From contig NW_026262581.1 of NCBI RefSeq assembly GCF_021869535.1, forward strand, positions 116,774,771 to 116,838,770: a stretch of 64,000 nt of DNA, in the 5' to 3' direction. Source of the stretch: Mytilus californianus (lineage: Eukaryota; Mollusca; Bivalvia; Mytilida; Mytilidae). Both the position numbers and the translations under genes were made by a program. Shown here piece after piece: positions 40,701-46,252 of the stretch. Position 1 is the first letter of the stretch; each line of letters starts with the position of its first letter. A model generated the notes under the pieces. It ran no database searches. It had not been told where the DNA came from and worked only from the letters and a program-made list of their open reading frames with translations.

Positions 40701-43700
40701 CTGATAAATCTACATGAACTGATTTGCATCTTATTGTTCAGTCAGAGAATAATTTCAATAGAGTAGTCTCTTGAAGAAGTTTAAAGACTTGTAGTTGGAC
40801 TTTTTCTAGTTATGTAAACTTTGTGCTACATTGTACTGGTACAATTAGTATATCTTACATTTAAGTTAGGAATATTATCTCCCTGAAAACTTTGTACCAA
40901 TGTCAACAATGGGTCAGGCCAGTGTTCTGGTGTCATATGAAGTATTAATGAAGAAATCTGAAACATTTAAACAAAAATATTTAATCATTTAACCCAATAT
41001 AAGTTTCCCTTAGCTGAAAGTGCAGTTCATCCTTTTTATCTGAATACATGTTTGTACATATGCAATATTGTTATTCATTCTTCTATCTTAATATGTTTGT
41101 ATGTATGTAGTGTTGATATTCATCTTTTTGTCTGAATTCATGTTTGAATGTATGCAGTGTTGTTATTCATCCTTTTGTCTGAATTCATGTTTGAATGTAT
41201 GCAGTGTTGATATTCATCCTTTTGTCTGAATTCATGTTTGAATATATGCAGTGTTGTTATTCATCCTTTTGTCTGAATTCATGTTTGAATATATGCAGTG
41301 TCGTTATTCATCCTTTTGTCTGAATTCATGTTTGTATGTATGTAGTGTTGATATTCATCCTTTTGTCTGAATTCATGTTTGAATGTATGCAGTGTTGTTA
41401 TTCATCCTTTTGTCTGAATTCATGTTTGAATGTATGCAGTGTTGTTATTCATCATTCTATCTGAATTCATGTTTGAATATATGCAGTGTTGTTATTCATC
41501 CTATTGTCTGAATTCATGTTTGAATGTATGCAGTGTTGTTATTCATCATTCTATCTGAATTCATGTTTGAATATATGCAGTGTTGTTATTCATCCTTTTG
41601 TCTGAATTCATGTTTGAATGTATGCAGTGTTGTTATTCATCCTTTTGTCTGAATTCATGTTTGAATGTATGCAGTGTTGTTATTCATCCTTTTGTCTGAA
41701 TTCATGTTTGAATATATGCAGTGTTGTTATTCATCCTTTTGTCTGAATTCATGTTTGAATATATGCAGTGTCGTTATTCATCCTTTTGTCTGAATTCATG
41801 TTTGAATACATGCAGTGTTGTTATTCATCATTCTATCTGAATTCATGTTTGAATATATATAGTGTTGTTATTCATCCTTTTGTATGAATTCATGTTTGTA
41901 TGTATGCAGTGTTGTTATTCATCCTTTTGTCTGCATTCATGTTTGAATATATGCAGTGTCGTTATTCATCCTTTTGTGTGAATTCATGTTTGAATGTATG
42001 CAGTGTTGTTATTCATCCTTTTGTCTGAATTCATGTTTGAATGTATGCAGTGTTGTTATTCATCATTCTATCTGAATTCATGTTTGAATATATGCAGTGT
42101 TGTTATTCATCCTTTTGTCTGAATTCATGTTTGAATGTATGCAGTGTTGTTATTCATCCTTTTATCTTAATATGTTTGTATATATGCAGTGTTGTTATTC
42201 ATCATTTTATCTTAATATGTTTGTATATATGCAGTGTTGTTATTCATCATTTTATCTTAATATGTTTGTATGTATGCAGTGTTGTTATTCATCCTTTTAT
42301 CTACTTTAACATAAATTCTATATCTCAATCAAATTAATGACATGGGTTAACCATTAATTAGAAAACCACCTTAAAAGTGGCAATTTTATATTGAAGCATT
42401 CAACTTACAGCAACACACAGCCTTGTCAGTACAATCTTAGGTCCAGCACCAAATTCTATGATTTTATCCAATAATCTGCTTTGTAAACCATCATACTGAT
42501 CAGGGGGCACTTCATGCCTGAAAAATATGGGTATCTATCAGTCTTATCTACATACCATACTCCAGTAATATGGTTCAGTATTATGGTCCGAGTTAATTTA
42601 TAGATGTATCTTCTAAGGTATAACAGCCTCCTGTCATACTAGAAAAAAAGCTTGTATGGAAGTTGAAAGGTAATTAAAAGTGGAAAGCGGCTAGAAGGTA
42701 CTTGAAATGGGATTGTGGGTTCAAATGATTTTAAGAAAGAACAATATTAAGCTCTTTCAATTAATTTGTTGATGATATGGATGTGAGGAAAGAGTGCATT
42801 CATACGCATGCTTACACTTCTTATTTCCCCTGAGAGGAGAATTATAAGTTACTTTAACTTACAAATGTACTAATATTAATGGAAAAGACTACTTCGAATA
42901 ATATGAAGTGTTTGTTTAATGTGTCTTGTGTATATGGCAAACTCAAATTGCATTTTTCAACTTTCTCTTTTGTTACATAATCTTCACTCACCAAAACCTA
43001 GAAATTTTCACATGTAAGGAATTTGCACCGAAATACTGTACTTCTGCAGTCTATAAAAGACAATAAACATATGATTAAATTTTTCATTATCGTTTATTTA
43101 TTGGCAAATTCAAGCAATTAATGAACATTCATATGACACAAATATAATAGATGAAAACTAGATCTGTCTGAAAGACACGAATGGCCACGCTGGCAAAAAA
43201 AGCTTGAAGCCATTTTTAGGAGAGGAAATTTGAGAATGAAAGTCTATATAACTGTTAATTTCACAAAATTTTCAAAGTCAAAGGCCGTAATTTCGGCAAA
43301 AATCAGTGGATCGGAACCAAACGTTAACTCAACCTATAACTCATCATAGTAGACTTACATACTAAGAATCAGCTCAATATGTGAAGGCGTTTAGAAAAAA
43401 GTCTATATAACTGTTTGTTGCGGAATGATGGATAAGGGTAAAACTATATGGCCAGACCACTTTATGGTGGGGCCACAAAAATGTTTTTTTTAAGTTCTAA
43501 TAAGCCCACATTCAAATTAGGATATTTTCCAAGAGTTTGGGGAATTATCTTTTCCCTGATTGTTCACAGTGGAACAAAAACAAAACAAGAGTGCACACTT
43601 CGAAATGTTTTGCCAGCTTAATTGATTAAAATTGAATTTTATGTTGAAAGTCATTTTACTATATATATGTATATGTCTCTGCTAAAAGTAACATTACATT

Positions 43701-46191
43701 ATCAATAATCCATGAAAATAAGGTAAGGATCAAATGAACCATTTTTAGAATTTAAATTACAAACCTAATCACATAAACTGGATGTTGACCAATGAATGCT
43801 AGACCAATGAAAAAGAGGTAAAAGACAGATGAACTATGTCAAACTGACATATAAACTTTACAATCACTCTATACACAGAATATAGTTGACCGATTACTTT
43901 ATTACTTTAGTATCTGAGAAAGTGACCTAATCAGGAAAACTTTACATTGACCAATGGATCATGAAAATTAGGTCATAATCAGATCAATGCTGTGAGACAG
44001 ACTTATATATCTTGAAATTGTTTTATATCAAATATGGTTGCCTTATTACTCATACATATTATACAGGTATTTCAAGCAGTCATTGAACCAGTTAAATGAG
44101 GTCAAGGACAACAGACATATATGTCAGACCACAAGGCATCTATATACCAGATATGGATTATTCAGCTCAGCTACCTTCATAAGTATGAAGCTTTATGCAG
44201 AGACTTAACACTGTCTCTGTCTGATTAGCGTATCTAAGTACTCAATATTCAGCGGGACAAAAAGTATAATTTTTTTTTATTCGTAGATATCTCGATCCAT
44301 GAAAGCACCTCTTTCTTATATATAAACTAAACATTCAAGCTTTACAGAATTGATGGTAACCACATAGATTACAATGAAAACAGAAATTCTTAAATGTGAC
44401 ATCAAATGTTTATGGTAACAGTATACACGTATCTGTTATGCAAAAATATCTCCCACTGAAGATGACCTTTAATTCAATAATTTATTAACCAGAGTAACTA
44501 CTAAGCAGAAACTGGTCAATCTTAATACTCACCAAATGACAAAATAAACCAGAATTTCATTATGACTGAACATTTTAAATATTCATTTTTACAAAAATTT
44601 ATTCTGCTAATCTTACATACTTTATGACTACCCATAAGTTCCCAAGAAAATGACCAGGCTTCTGTTGAAATCTGTGCTTTAGTTAACCATTCATGTATCT
44701 GTGGATGAACCATTGACTGCTGATAAAACTGAAGCACTGCCTAAAATAATACAAACAATTATAACTGATCAAATGTATCAAACATCTAATTGCTTTTGCC
44801 TATATATTTAATGCATCTCAATGAAAAAGGACTTATAAGCTAAGACAAAGTAAGATGCACTGTGTAGTAGAGCAGGGATTACCACAGGCTATTCAAGGAT
44901 GGTGCTACTCTGCACTGAGTCTAAAAAACCATGTGAATAAATTTAATAGAGTTTCTGACTATCAAAGGTCTGCCATTAACAATAAATTCTCTGAATAATT
45001 AAAACATTAAGATAAGAGAAATAACAACCGCTGATGAGGATCCCGATTTGTGACAGGCACTTGAATATGGTGGGTTTTAACTATTAGATCTCAATCCTTT
45101 CCCTTAATGTAGATCAGTGAACTGGAAAATACACTAATAACAAGCGCAGGAAAAGCACTGAACTTTATAACAATGGAATAACAAACCCTGATGAGCAAAC
45201 AAACCGATTGTAAACAATACCATATCAAAAAATAATCCAAGTTACAAGGGAAAGTTCAAAGTACTCAACCTGTTGATAATAAATCATGCCATTCGACAAT
45301 CTCATGCTGGTGGCTGTACTTCAGAGTAGACTTTACAAACAGCACTGGTAGACACGAATTTGTGCAATGTCAAGAACAAACAAATAAAACCTGTACAGAA
45401 TTTCAAAGCAGAAAAAAACAAAAGATTTATTTAAGCATTGCTTCAAACTATAAATGCGCAATTTGATTATCAGTTGAAATAAAAGAAGAATGTGTCTTAG
45501 GCCACGATGCCCCCGCAGCAGCGGCCTGCTCAAGGTTTACAATTTTCCAAGTTAAAAAGGGGCATACCTCTAGAACAGTAAATGACATACTGCCCAAATT
45601 TGAACTCTGTCTGCGAGTTGTGTTTCTTAGCATTGTGTATAAGTTTCATAAAATTTGGATGAGACAAACTTAAAAGTTAGAGTGCAGAAACTGAAAAATT
45701 TGCAATTTTCCCAGGTATAAAGGGGCATTACTATTGAACGGTAAGTGACTCACTGCCCAAATTCGAACTCTGTCTGCAAGTTTTGGTTCTTAGCATTGTG
45801 TATGAGTTTCATAAAATTAAGATCAATTAAATTTATGTTAGAGTGCCAAAATGAAAATGGGAAGGACGGAAAGACGGAAGGTCAAGGGTAATACTTAATG
45901 CCCCCATTGCCTACAGCGGGGGTATAAAAATACCAGACATAGTGATTGAACAAAAACACTTACAGTATATAAATTATAACCTTTATTAATAAGTCTATAA
46001 CCACAAAAAGAAAGAATTAAAGGACAATTACAAAACATGGCTCATAAAAATCATCAAAATATTATCACTAGTTAACTAGTCTTGAAGAGTCAATGGCCTT
46101 GTTTAGTAAATTGTTAGCCGACCAAGAAGAAATGTTTTATCTATAAGAACTGATTAATCACCTGTTCTACATTTTCTGCAGTGTAAGCCAT
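10652..46191 (-). CDS. IPO13: Importin-13 (IPO13), complete, 28 coding exons
   Basis: Importin-13 is a bidirectional karyopherin-beta: with RanGTP it imports cargo such as Ubc9 and Mago-Y14 and exports eIF1A through nuclear pores. Exons on the minus strand (high to low): 46191-46162, 44740-44621, 43050-42992, 42517-42409, 40957-40859, 39701-39648, 39227-39155, 38865-38649, 38003-37919, 32961-32830, 31478-31398, 29922-29784, 29286-29237, 27014-26913, 26715-26568, 26024-25843, 25173-25147, 23853-23719, 23407-23258, 20955-20875, 20510-20373, 19794-19698, 18624-18569, 18296-18230, one 59-nt copy from the 13813-14594 array, 13034-12945, 12084-11903, 10760-10652. They total 2871 nt, 956 residues plus stop (human about 963), with every phase matching and GT-AG at each junction. 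The protein is HEAT repeats throughout. Landmarks: MAYTAENVEQ start, KCFSSWV, IPGHYP, FWYVLQDEIL, LTLFQQG, and NKRR..REIVKEF at the end. The closest paralogue, transportin-3, fits these landmarks less well. Confidence 0.95.
10877..11135. repeat. Nested inverted-repeat (foldback) element in IPO13 3' flank/intron 27
   Basis: Two inverted pairs: 'ttatcgctattttac' (10877) with 'gtaaaatagcgataa' (about 11012), and 'agattatcattggtcatctc' (about 11028) with 'gagatgaccaacgataatct' (about 11107). It could form a two-stem structure. No coding capacity; it lies between IPO13 exons 28 and 27. Confidence 0.65.
11903..12084 (-). CDS. IPO13: IPO13 coding exon 27 (residues 861-921)
   Basis: Encodes SVGGESPRSIIENISDILFT, LNKVYTEQLAKWLHDLL and so on to QFIKAVL plus two bases; human AIGGQASRSLMDCFADILFA and LNKHCFSLLSMWIKEAL. 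182 nt; acceptor TTGTAG, donor AAG|GTAGAA. Confidence 0.95.
12245..12690. repeat. Interspersed repeat with a duplicated core, in IPO13 intron 26
   Basis: A core containing 'gtttccctttattgattaga' recurs about 140 bp later as 'gtttcccttgcatgattata', each followed by 'gattttggagtaaat'/'cattttggagttaat'. The element begins near 'aacacttgttatgctcctcc'. No coding potential. Confidence 0.5.
12945..13034 (-). CDS. IPO13: IPO13 coding exon 26 (residues 831-860)
   Basis: Encodes IELITFSPEIPTLNQVITSD then GHVLVDKVLR; human ELLPRCGE and VVQEDGRMLLIAVLE. 90 nt, phase 0; acceptor TTACAG, donor AGG|GTATGT. Confidence 0.93.
13813..14594 (-). CDS. IPO13: IPO13 exon 25 tandem array: nine copies of one 59-nt exon (residues 811-830)
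   Basis: Nine direct copies (plus coordinates): 1 13813-13871, 2 13904-13962, 3 13995-14053, 4 14086-14143, 5 14176-14233, 6 14266-14323, 7 14356-14413, 8 14446-14503, 9 14536-14594; period 91 then 90 bp. The intact exon encodes (G)IQSLSLPEH-Y/H-TVKASSSFL, aligning with human AVLALKFPEAPTVKASCGFF, and joins exon 26 in phase 0. Copies 1, 3 and 9 have ATCAG acceptors, 59 nt in frame, and donors CTG|GTATGT, GTAAGT and GTAAGT. Copy 2 is in frame but its donor is TT. Copies 4-8 lack one T (58 nt) and also have TT at the donor. All nine keep the acceptor. In transcription order (minus strand) copy 9 comes first. Exactly one copy is needed for an open IPO13 frame. Confidence 0.92.
14939..15520 (+). 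repeat. Non-autonomous element, 'agaatgtgtc' family, with about four tandem core units (IPO13 intron 24)
   Basis: Left end 'agaatgtgtctgaggacaca'. Core units of about 145 bp each carry 'cattgtgtatgagtttcata' and 'aaaggggcataa'. The right end contains a hairpin (atgccc ... gggcat) followed by 'aaaaa'. Related copies are at 39.86-40.13, 45.48-45.93 and 49.08 kb. Confidence 0.7.
15697..16966 (+). repeat. Non-autonomous element, 'gaccgcaaaa' hairpin family, with about six core units
   Basis: Left part 'gctccgctgggcgcagcttg', a poly-C run at about 15976, then tandem core units of about 150 bp (each 'ccagctttccctttgtgata', 'agatccatacacttacacac', 'gaaactagaaaaatgctt'). The right end has a hairpin (gaccgcaaaa / ttttgcggtc). 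Short open frames inside are repeats of the core, not genes. Confidence 0.75.
17405..18113. mobile_element. Terminal-inverted-repeat MITE of about 709 bp in IPO13 intron 24
   Basis: Left end 'ttttaaaggggcattagct' (17405) and right end 'gcttatgcccctttaaga' (about 18096) are inverted copies (TTAAAGGGGCAT). Contains the 26-bp perfect palindrome at 17563-17588. No open frame of note. Confidence 0.65.
17563..17588. repeat. 26-bp perfect palindrome
   Basis: 'aattattcacttg' followed immediately by its exact reverse complement 'caagtgaataatt', inside the TIR element. Confidence 0.9.
18230..18296 (-). CDS. IPO13: IPO13 coding exon 24 (residues 789-811)
   Basis: Encodes NFALRTYIYHLIDPGLLLYI then NT plus one base. 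Sequence similarity to human (ALKRKPDLFLCERLDVKAVF) is weak, but the length and phases are exactly what the flanking exons need. Acceptor ACTAG, donor ACAG|GTAATA. Acceptor choice is less certain than for the other exons. Confidence 0.75.
18569..18624 (-). CDS. IPO13: IPO13 coding exon 23 (residues 770-788)
   Basis: Encodes (G)ANQSFTDVIEGFMNFLAQ; human RDHPDIVDSFMQLLAQ. 56 nt; acceptor TTGTAG, donor CAG|GTTTGT. Confidence 0.9.
18785..18905. repeat. Fragment of a common mussel interspersed repeat
   Basis: Contains 'gataaaggactttctgtttt' and 'tccttggagttcggtatttt', which I recall from mussel non-coding sequence. The 88- and 63-residue open frames here are therefore not taken as genes. Confidence 0.5.
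19698..19794 (-). CDS. IPO13: IPO13 coding exon 22 (residues 738-770)
   Basis: Encodes LILMFGEDECYKETSNALFR and CDKTLTLFQQ plus one base; human LVHIFAHE and TLTLFQQG. 97 nt; acceptor TTTCAG, donor AAG|GTTTGT. Confidence 0.92.
20373..20510 (-). CDS. IPO13: IPO13 coding exon 21 (residues 692-737)
   Basis: Encodes AVCELFKKSLRTLMDDF then VSQMLVQMYQAITHPAILDL; human AVCAIFEKSVKTLLDDF and CEMLGRMY. 138 nt, phase 0; acceptor TTTCAG, donor CAG|GTAATC. Confidence 0.95.
20875..20955 (-). CDS. IPO13: IPO13 coding exon 20 (residues 665-691)
   Basis: Encodes VYVVLQQIAPVVQALVTKW then IMDPSVIE; human VVVVLQQVFQLIQKVLSKW. 81 nt, phase 0; acceptor TTTCAG, donor GAG|GTAAGT. Confidence 0.93.
21290..21763 (+). 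repeat. Non-autonomous repeat, 'tatgtctcgctt' family, in IPO13 intron 19
   Basis: Starts near 'acagatatgtctcgcttgta'. The core unit 'gaaccatgactaaggaggca ... accaaatatca' is present about twice, and the right end is 'gcctcagcaactttgttgag'. A longer copy lies at 27250-27893. Confidence 0.6.
21901..22780 (+). repeat. Non-autonomous element, 'tcgtaagggttccgc' family, copy 1
   Basis: Begins TCGTAAGGGTTCCGC and contains four core units of about 190 bp (each 'cttctgtccaagtttggta', 'aactttaaccacagagtgaa', 'aaaactaagtccatttataa'). It ends with a hairpin (tcgac aaaa gtcga) and 'ggctcgacaa'. Other copies: 33870-35021 (interrupted) and 52167-52825. Confidence 0.75.
22849..22944. repeat. 32-bp tandem repeat, 3 copies
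   Basis: Three consecutive copies of 'catcaataaatcacacagat' plus 'catctgtaatca', nearly or fully identical, in IPO13 intron 19. Confidence 0.9.
23258..23407 (-). CDS. IPO13: IPO13 coding exon 19 (residues 615-664), charged loop
   Basis: Encodes PSTVVKNAILLKLKMLSWLF (a HEAT helix; human HILGLLSNLFTTLD) followed by a strongly charged linker of about 27 residues (TEREKEEDVEEG...VKVKSDKPKP) replacing the acidic loop of human. Acceptor TTTCAG, donor CCA|GTAAGT. Confidence 0.9.
23719..23853 (-). CDS. IPO13: IPO13 coding exon 18 (residues 570-614)
   Basis: Encodes SKDCIRLMCSIGQVLSVLQF then EEIMQYLNAILTPHLQQM; human ALGFLLSALQVEEILKNL and LISPYIQQLEKL. 135 nt, phase 0; acceptor TTGCAG, donor GAT|GTAAGA. 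Confidence 0.93.
24415..25080. repeat. Likely interspersed element marked by TTAACYRGTTAA-type motifs (IPO13 intron 17)
   Basis: Contains 'ggtaaccggttactcagata', 'ttaactggttaacg' and 'gttaaccagttaacag' as inverted motifs, with no coding signal. Boundaries are approximate. Confidence 0.4.
25147..25173 (-). CDS. IPO13: IPO13 coding exon 17, 27-nt microexon (residues 561-569)
   Basis: Encodes only NALNSNTLK, filling the gap between exon 16 (...SSSQ) and exon 18 (SKDCIRLM...), where human has DVLMKQIHKTSQCMWLM. Acceptor TTGTAG, donor AAG|GTGAGT (a strong donor). It is too short for ORF finders and would be missed by most gene predictors. Confidence 0.85.
25843..26024 (-). CDS. IPO13: IPO13 coding exon 16 (residues 500-560)
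   Basis: Encodes (G)SFGEWLNYHPDILGSVIPL onward to FIHQILSSSQ; human GALSEWLADHPVMINSVLPL. 182 nt; acceptor TCCTAG, donor CAG|GTATGT. Confidence 0.95.
26568..26715 (-). CDS. IPO13: IPO13 coding exon 15 (residues 451-500)
   Basis: Encodes LAEAIFFLFGSVAESVDLEE through FISTALYMV plus one base; human TEALLYGFQSIAETIDV. 148 nt; acceptor TTGTAG, donor TTG|GTAAGT. Confidence 0.93.
26913..27014 (-). CDS. IPO13: IPO13 coding exon 14 (residues 417-450)
   Basis: Encodes MYSFSILREPLLGYLCSVLG through NTIQWQ; human MYVYEMLGAELLSNLYDKLG and PYSWQ. 102 nt, phase 0; acceptor TTTTAG, donor CAG|GTTAGT. Confidence 0.93.
27250..27893 (+). repeat. Non-autonomous repeat, 'tatgtctcgctt' family, longer copy (IPO13 intron 13)
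   Basis: Left end 'agatatgtctcgcttttttt'. Three core units contain 'caatgaaccatgac', 'ctgcataccaaatac' and 'taaactgacctaatcacaaa'. The right end is 'cgctttttcaacttcgccaa'. The 127- and 83-residue open frames here are repeat-derived. Confidence 0.65.
28798..29059 (-). mobile_element. tRNA-derived SINE, full length, with target-site duplications
   Basis: Read on the minus strand it starts with a tRNA-like head (GCCTCGGTGGCCGAGTGGTC, A box; GTGAGTTCGAATCTCGC, B box). A conserved central domain follows (GGTTCTCTCCTGGGACTCCG, GGCTTCCTCCATCAATAAA), then a (ATTG)n tail. An exact 11-bp duplication 'tcataggaata' flanks it (28787-28797 and 29060-29070), so the insertion is fairly recent. The head is closest in look to tRNA-Leu/Ser types. 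It lies in IPO13 intron 13. Confidence 0.9.
29237..29286 (-). CDS. IPO13: IPO13 coding exon 13 (residues 400-416)
   Basis: Encodes (D)EVEQFRCYRQDIGDTM; human DEKEQFRIYRVDISDTL. 50 nt; acceptor TTTCAG, donor ATG|GTAAGT. The first two bases complete an Asp codon begun in exon 12. Confidence 0.93.
29784..29922 (-). CDS. IPO13: IPO13 coding exon 12 (residues 354-400)
   Basis: Encodes DEILESDPSKCQ, then PFFFSLVEILLIKVQYPDDQ and TYTSWTS plus one base; human DDILSFEAEK, YFQLVDVLLHKAQFPSD. Acceptor TTACAG|GATGAG, donor TCAG|GTAAAA. The first bases of this exon and its acceptor are the seed of the minisatellite lying just upstream at 29901-31010. Confidence 0.95.
29901..31010. repeat. Minisatellite seeded by the IPO13 exon 12 splice acceptor, about 24 units
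   Basis: Units of about 50 bp with shorter variants of about 32 bp. On the minus strand each reads TTACAG|GATGAGATTT...TCTGACC followed by AATTAAGCTTTGTC. The lowest-coordinate unit is the true acceptor and first 22 nt of exon 12. The block with a 'cctttaat' variant and 'attacaaag' recurs at about 30430-30540 and 30785-30945, showing higher-order duplication. It fills most of the 1.5-kb intron 11. Confidence 0.92.
31398..31478 (-). CDS. IPO13: IPO13 coding exon 11 (residues 327-353)
   Basis: Encodes ACTSIPGHYPIDENFSN then MPFTFWYVLQ; human CTGIPGHYPVNE and LTFWYTLQ. 81 nt, phase 0. Acceptor TTATAG, donor CAG|GTAGGC. Confidence 0.95.
31626..31642. repeat. Poly-C run (about 17 nt)
   Basis: Homopolymer C tract in IPO13 intron 10; length is likely unreliable in sequencing. 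Confidence 0.9.
32830..32961 (-). CDS. IPO13: IPO13 coding exon 10 (residues 283-326)
   Basis: Encodes DVCQGICQIVVALAENHTKL then a charged loop and NVLNLIKMVL; human has SHGICRIAVALGENHSRAL. 132 nt, phase 0. Acceptor ATACAG, donor CTG|GTAAAT. Confidence 0.95.
33441..33869 (+). repeat. Left part of a 'gaccgcaaaa' hairpin-family element, interrupted
   Basis: Matches 15697-16120 closely (left end, poly-C segment, first core unit) up to 'gaaactagaaaaa'. There the 33870-35021 element intervenes, and the core resumes as 'tgcttgttttttggcccc' after it, running on to the hairpin at about 35530-35562. Confidence 0.75.
33870..35021 (+). repeat. 'tcgtaagggttccgc' family element, copy 2, nested in another element and itself interrupted
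   Basis: Begins TTGTAAGGGTTCCGC (palindromic gggttccgcggaaccc) and ends 'aaggctcgacaa'. It is inserted inside the older element that begins at 33441, and is itself split at 34378-34677 by another mussel repeat with a 5-bp target duplication. Confidence 0.75.
34378..34677. mobile_element. Third-level insertion with 5-bp target duplication (ttctg)
   Basis: 'ttctg' at 34373-34377 recurs at 34678-34682, bracketing about 300 bp that interrupts a core unit between 'aagcttctg' and 'tccatgtttgg'. The insert contains 'ggtcgggttgttgtctcttt', a sequence I associate with common mussel repeats, and a short open frame starting MKLRNGKIL that I do not recognise as a functional gene. Confidence 0.75.
34685..36230. 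repeat. 1546-bp tandem duplication, copy 1
   Basis: Starts at 'catgtttggtagaaatcc' and ends 'cagtcatatgggt'. Includes the right end of the 33870 element, the right half of the older hairpin-family element, and about 670 bp of other sequence containing 'atccggatttcgacaattaa'. The open frames here (76, 85, 158 residues) repeat at exactly +1546. Confidence 0.95.
36231..37775. repeat. 1545-bp tandem duplication, copy 2
   Basis: Head-to-tail with copy 1 and nearly identical. The differences I saw are a few substitutions (gcggtcg to gctgtcg, ctcaagg to ttcaagg, gatgattg to gacgattg, aaggta to atggta) and a 1-nt deletion near 37195. Confidence 0.95.
37919..38003 (-). CDS. IPO13: IPO13 coding exon 9 (residues 254-282)
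   Basis: Encodes FPYTIQKFLPNVLQLSEMFK then KATESSDM, matching human LIPLVLGLQEQL and QNGDM. Acceptor TTTCAG, donor ATG|GTAAGG. Its downstream intron is the 4.9-kb one holding the tandem duplication. Confidence 0.92.
38375..38622 (-). repeat. 'caagagtgcac' family element, reverse orientation, short copy
   Basis: Ends 'gtgcactcttgttt', the reverse complement of the left end of the 5676 element, and contains the reversed 'cctcattttcatg' core. It sits 27 nt from the donor of IPO13 exon 8. Confidence 0.65.
38649..38865 (-). CDS. IPO13: IPO13 coding exon 8 (residues 182-254)
   Basis: The longest coding exon (217 nt). Contains ALKCFSSWVEFGVPV and LFDTAVESLVNVFSHPDSL, matching human KVLKCFSSWVQLEVPL and LFDSSVEAIVNAISQPD. 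Acceptor TTTCAG, donor TTAG|GTTAAC (a weak donor). Confidence 0.95.
39155..39227 (-). CDS. IPO13: IPO13 coding exon 7 (residues 158-182)
   Basis: Encodes FFSSSLAQNRRSLLRQELTK followed by GLQH plus one base. Acceptor TTACAG, donor ATG|GTATGT. The following exon supplies the rest of a Val codon. Confidence 0.9.
39648..39701 (-). CDS. IPO13: IPO13 coding exon 6 (residues 140-157)
   Basis: Encodes STQRLHILLETIRVLPEE; human has ALLELLTVLPEEF here. 54 nt, phase 0; acceptor TTTCAG, donor GAG|GTAGGA. Confidence 0.93.
39861..40132 (+). repeat. 'agaatgtgtc' family element, short copy with two cores
   Basis: 'agaagaatgtgtatgaggac' at the left. The right end is 'taatgcccccattgcccaag' then 'ataaaaatat'. 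It lies in IPO13 intron 5. The 105-residue minus-strand frame over it is not a gene. Confidence 0.65.
40859..40957 (-). CDS. IPO13: IPO13 coding exon 5 (residues 107-139)
   Basis: Encodes ISSLILHMTPEHWPDPLL and so on to NIPNLN, equivalent to human SLALSMMPDAWP. 99 nt, phase 0; acceptor TTTCAG, donor AAT|GTAAGA. Confidence 0.93.
41030..42303. repeat. 47-bp minisatellite, about 27 copies, in IPO13 intron 4
   Basis: Unit 'gtctgaattcatgtttgaat' + 'gtatgcagtgttgttattca' + 'tcctttt'. Units alternate between gtatgcag and atatgcag forms, with a diverged 'cttaatatgtttgtatatat' subset at both ends. Open frames of 98 and 70 residues here are the repeat read through, with a periodic YMQCCYSSF-like pattern, and are not genes. 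Confidence 0.95.
42409..42517 (-). CDS. IPO13: IPO13 coding exon 4 (residues 70-106)
   Basis: Completes the Trp codon, then HEVPPDQYDGLQ and GPKIVLTRLCVA, almost identical to human SKIVLTRLCVA. Acceptor TTTCAG, donor GCT|GTAAGT. Confidence 0.95.
42992..43050 (-). CDS. IPO13: IPO13 coding exon 3 (residues 51-70)
   Basis: Encodes AEVQYFGANSLHVKISRF plus two bases of a Trp codon, matching human PEIQYFGASALHIKISRYW. Acceptor TTATAG, donor TTTTG|GTGAGT. 59 nt. Confidence 0.95.
43158..43482 (+). repeat. Interspersed element with hairpin right end (IPO13 intron 2)
   Basis: Left 'ctagatctgtctgaaagaca'. The internal 'agtctatataactgtt' occurs twice. The right end 'ggccagaccac' / 'gtggggcc' can pair, followed by 'acaaaaatg'. 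Same plan as the other core-repeat families. Confidence 0.5.
43585..44230 (+). repeat. 'caagagtgcac' family element, long copy (IPO13 intron 2)
   Basis: Left end 'aacaagagtgcacacttcga', and four to five diverged cores with 'ccatgaaaat[a/t]aggt', 'ctatgtcaaactgacatata' and 'gaatatagttgacc'. No coding potential. Confidence 0.6.
44621..44740 (-). CDS. IPO13: IPO13 coding exon 2 (residues 11-50)
   Basis: Encodes AVLQFYQQSM through WSFSWELMGSHK, matching the first HEAT repeats of importin-13 (human AWHFSWQLL). Acceptor TTTTAG, donor AAA|GTATGT, 120 nt, phase 0 at both ends. Confidence 0.95.
45484..45926 (+). repeat. 'agaatgtgtc' family element (IPO13 intron 1)
   Basis: Left 'agaagaatgtgtcttaggcc'. 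Two to three cores contain 'aaaggggcat' and 'cattgtgtatgagtttcata'. The right end is 'atgcccccattgcctacagc' then 'gggggtataaaaa', able to form a hairpin. Confidence 0.7.
46162..46191 (-). CDS. IPO13: IPO13 coding exon 1 (residues 1-10)
   Basis: Encodes MAYTAENVEQ; the human start region has TVENVEKAL at the same place. Donor CAG|GTGATT, phase 0. The ATG is the first in frame after the probable 5' UTR acceptor at 46251. Confidence 0.9.
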
Positions 46192-46250
46192 ATTGAAATT
46201 GATGTACTCAGTTATCTAGAACCATTTCACTTTCATCTCAACTGATACAC
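46192..46250 (-). other. IPO13: Probable IPO13 5' UTR segment before the start codon
   Basis: On the minus strand a good acceptor (TGCTTTTCAG|GTGTATC) lies at 46251-46252, 59 nt before the ATG, so the first coding exon probably follows a non-coding exon further upstream. Inferred from the splice signal only. Confidence 0.45.
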
Positions 46251-46252
46251 CT

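Noticed and set aside
42041..42337. Open frames of 98 and 70 residues with a repeated CCYSSF pattern
   Set aside because: They are the 47-bp minisatellite read through; both lie inside an IPO13 intron and the periodicity is that of the DNA repeat.
10652..46191. Transportin-3 as the identity of the large gene
   Set aside because: Exon peptides such as IPGHYP, FWYVLQDEIL, NKRR and the KCFSSWV region follow importin-13 in order and length across the whole protein.
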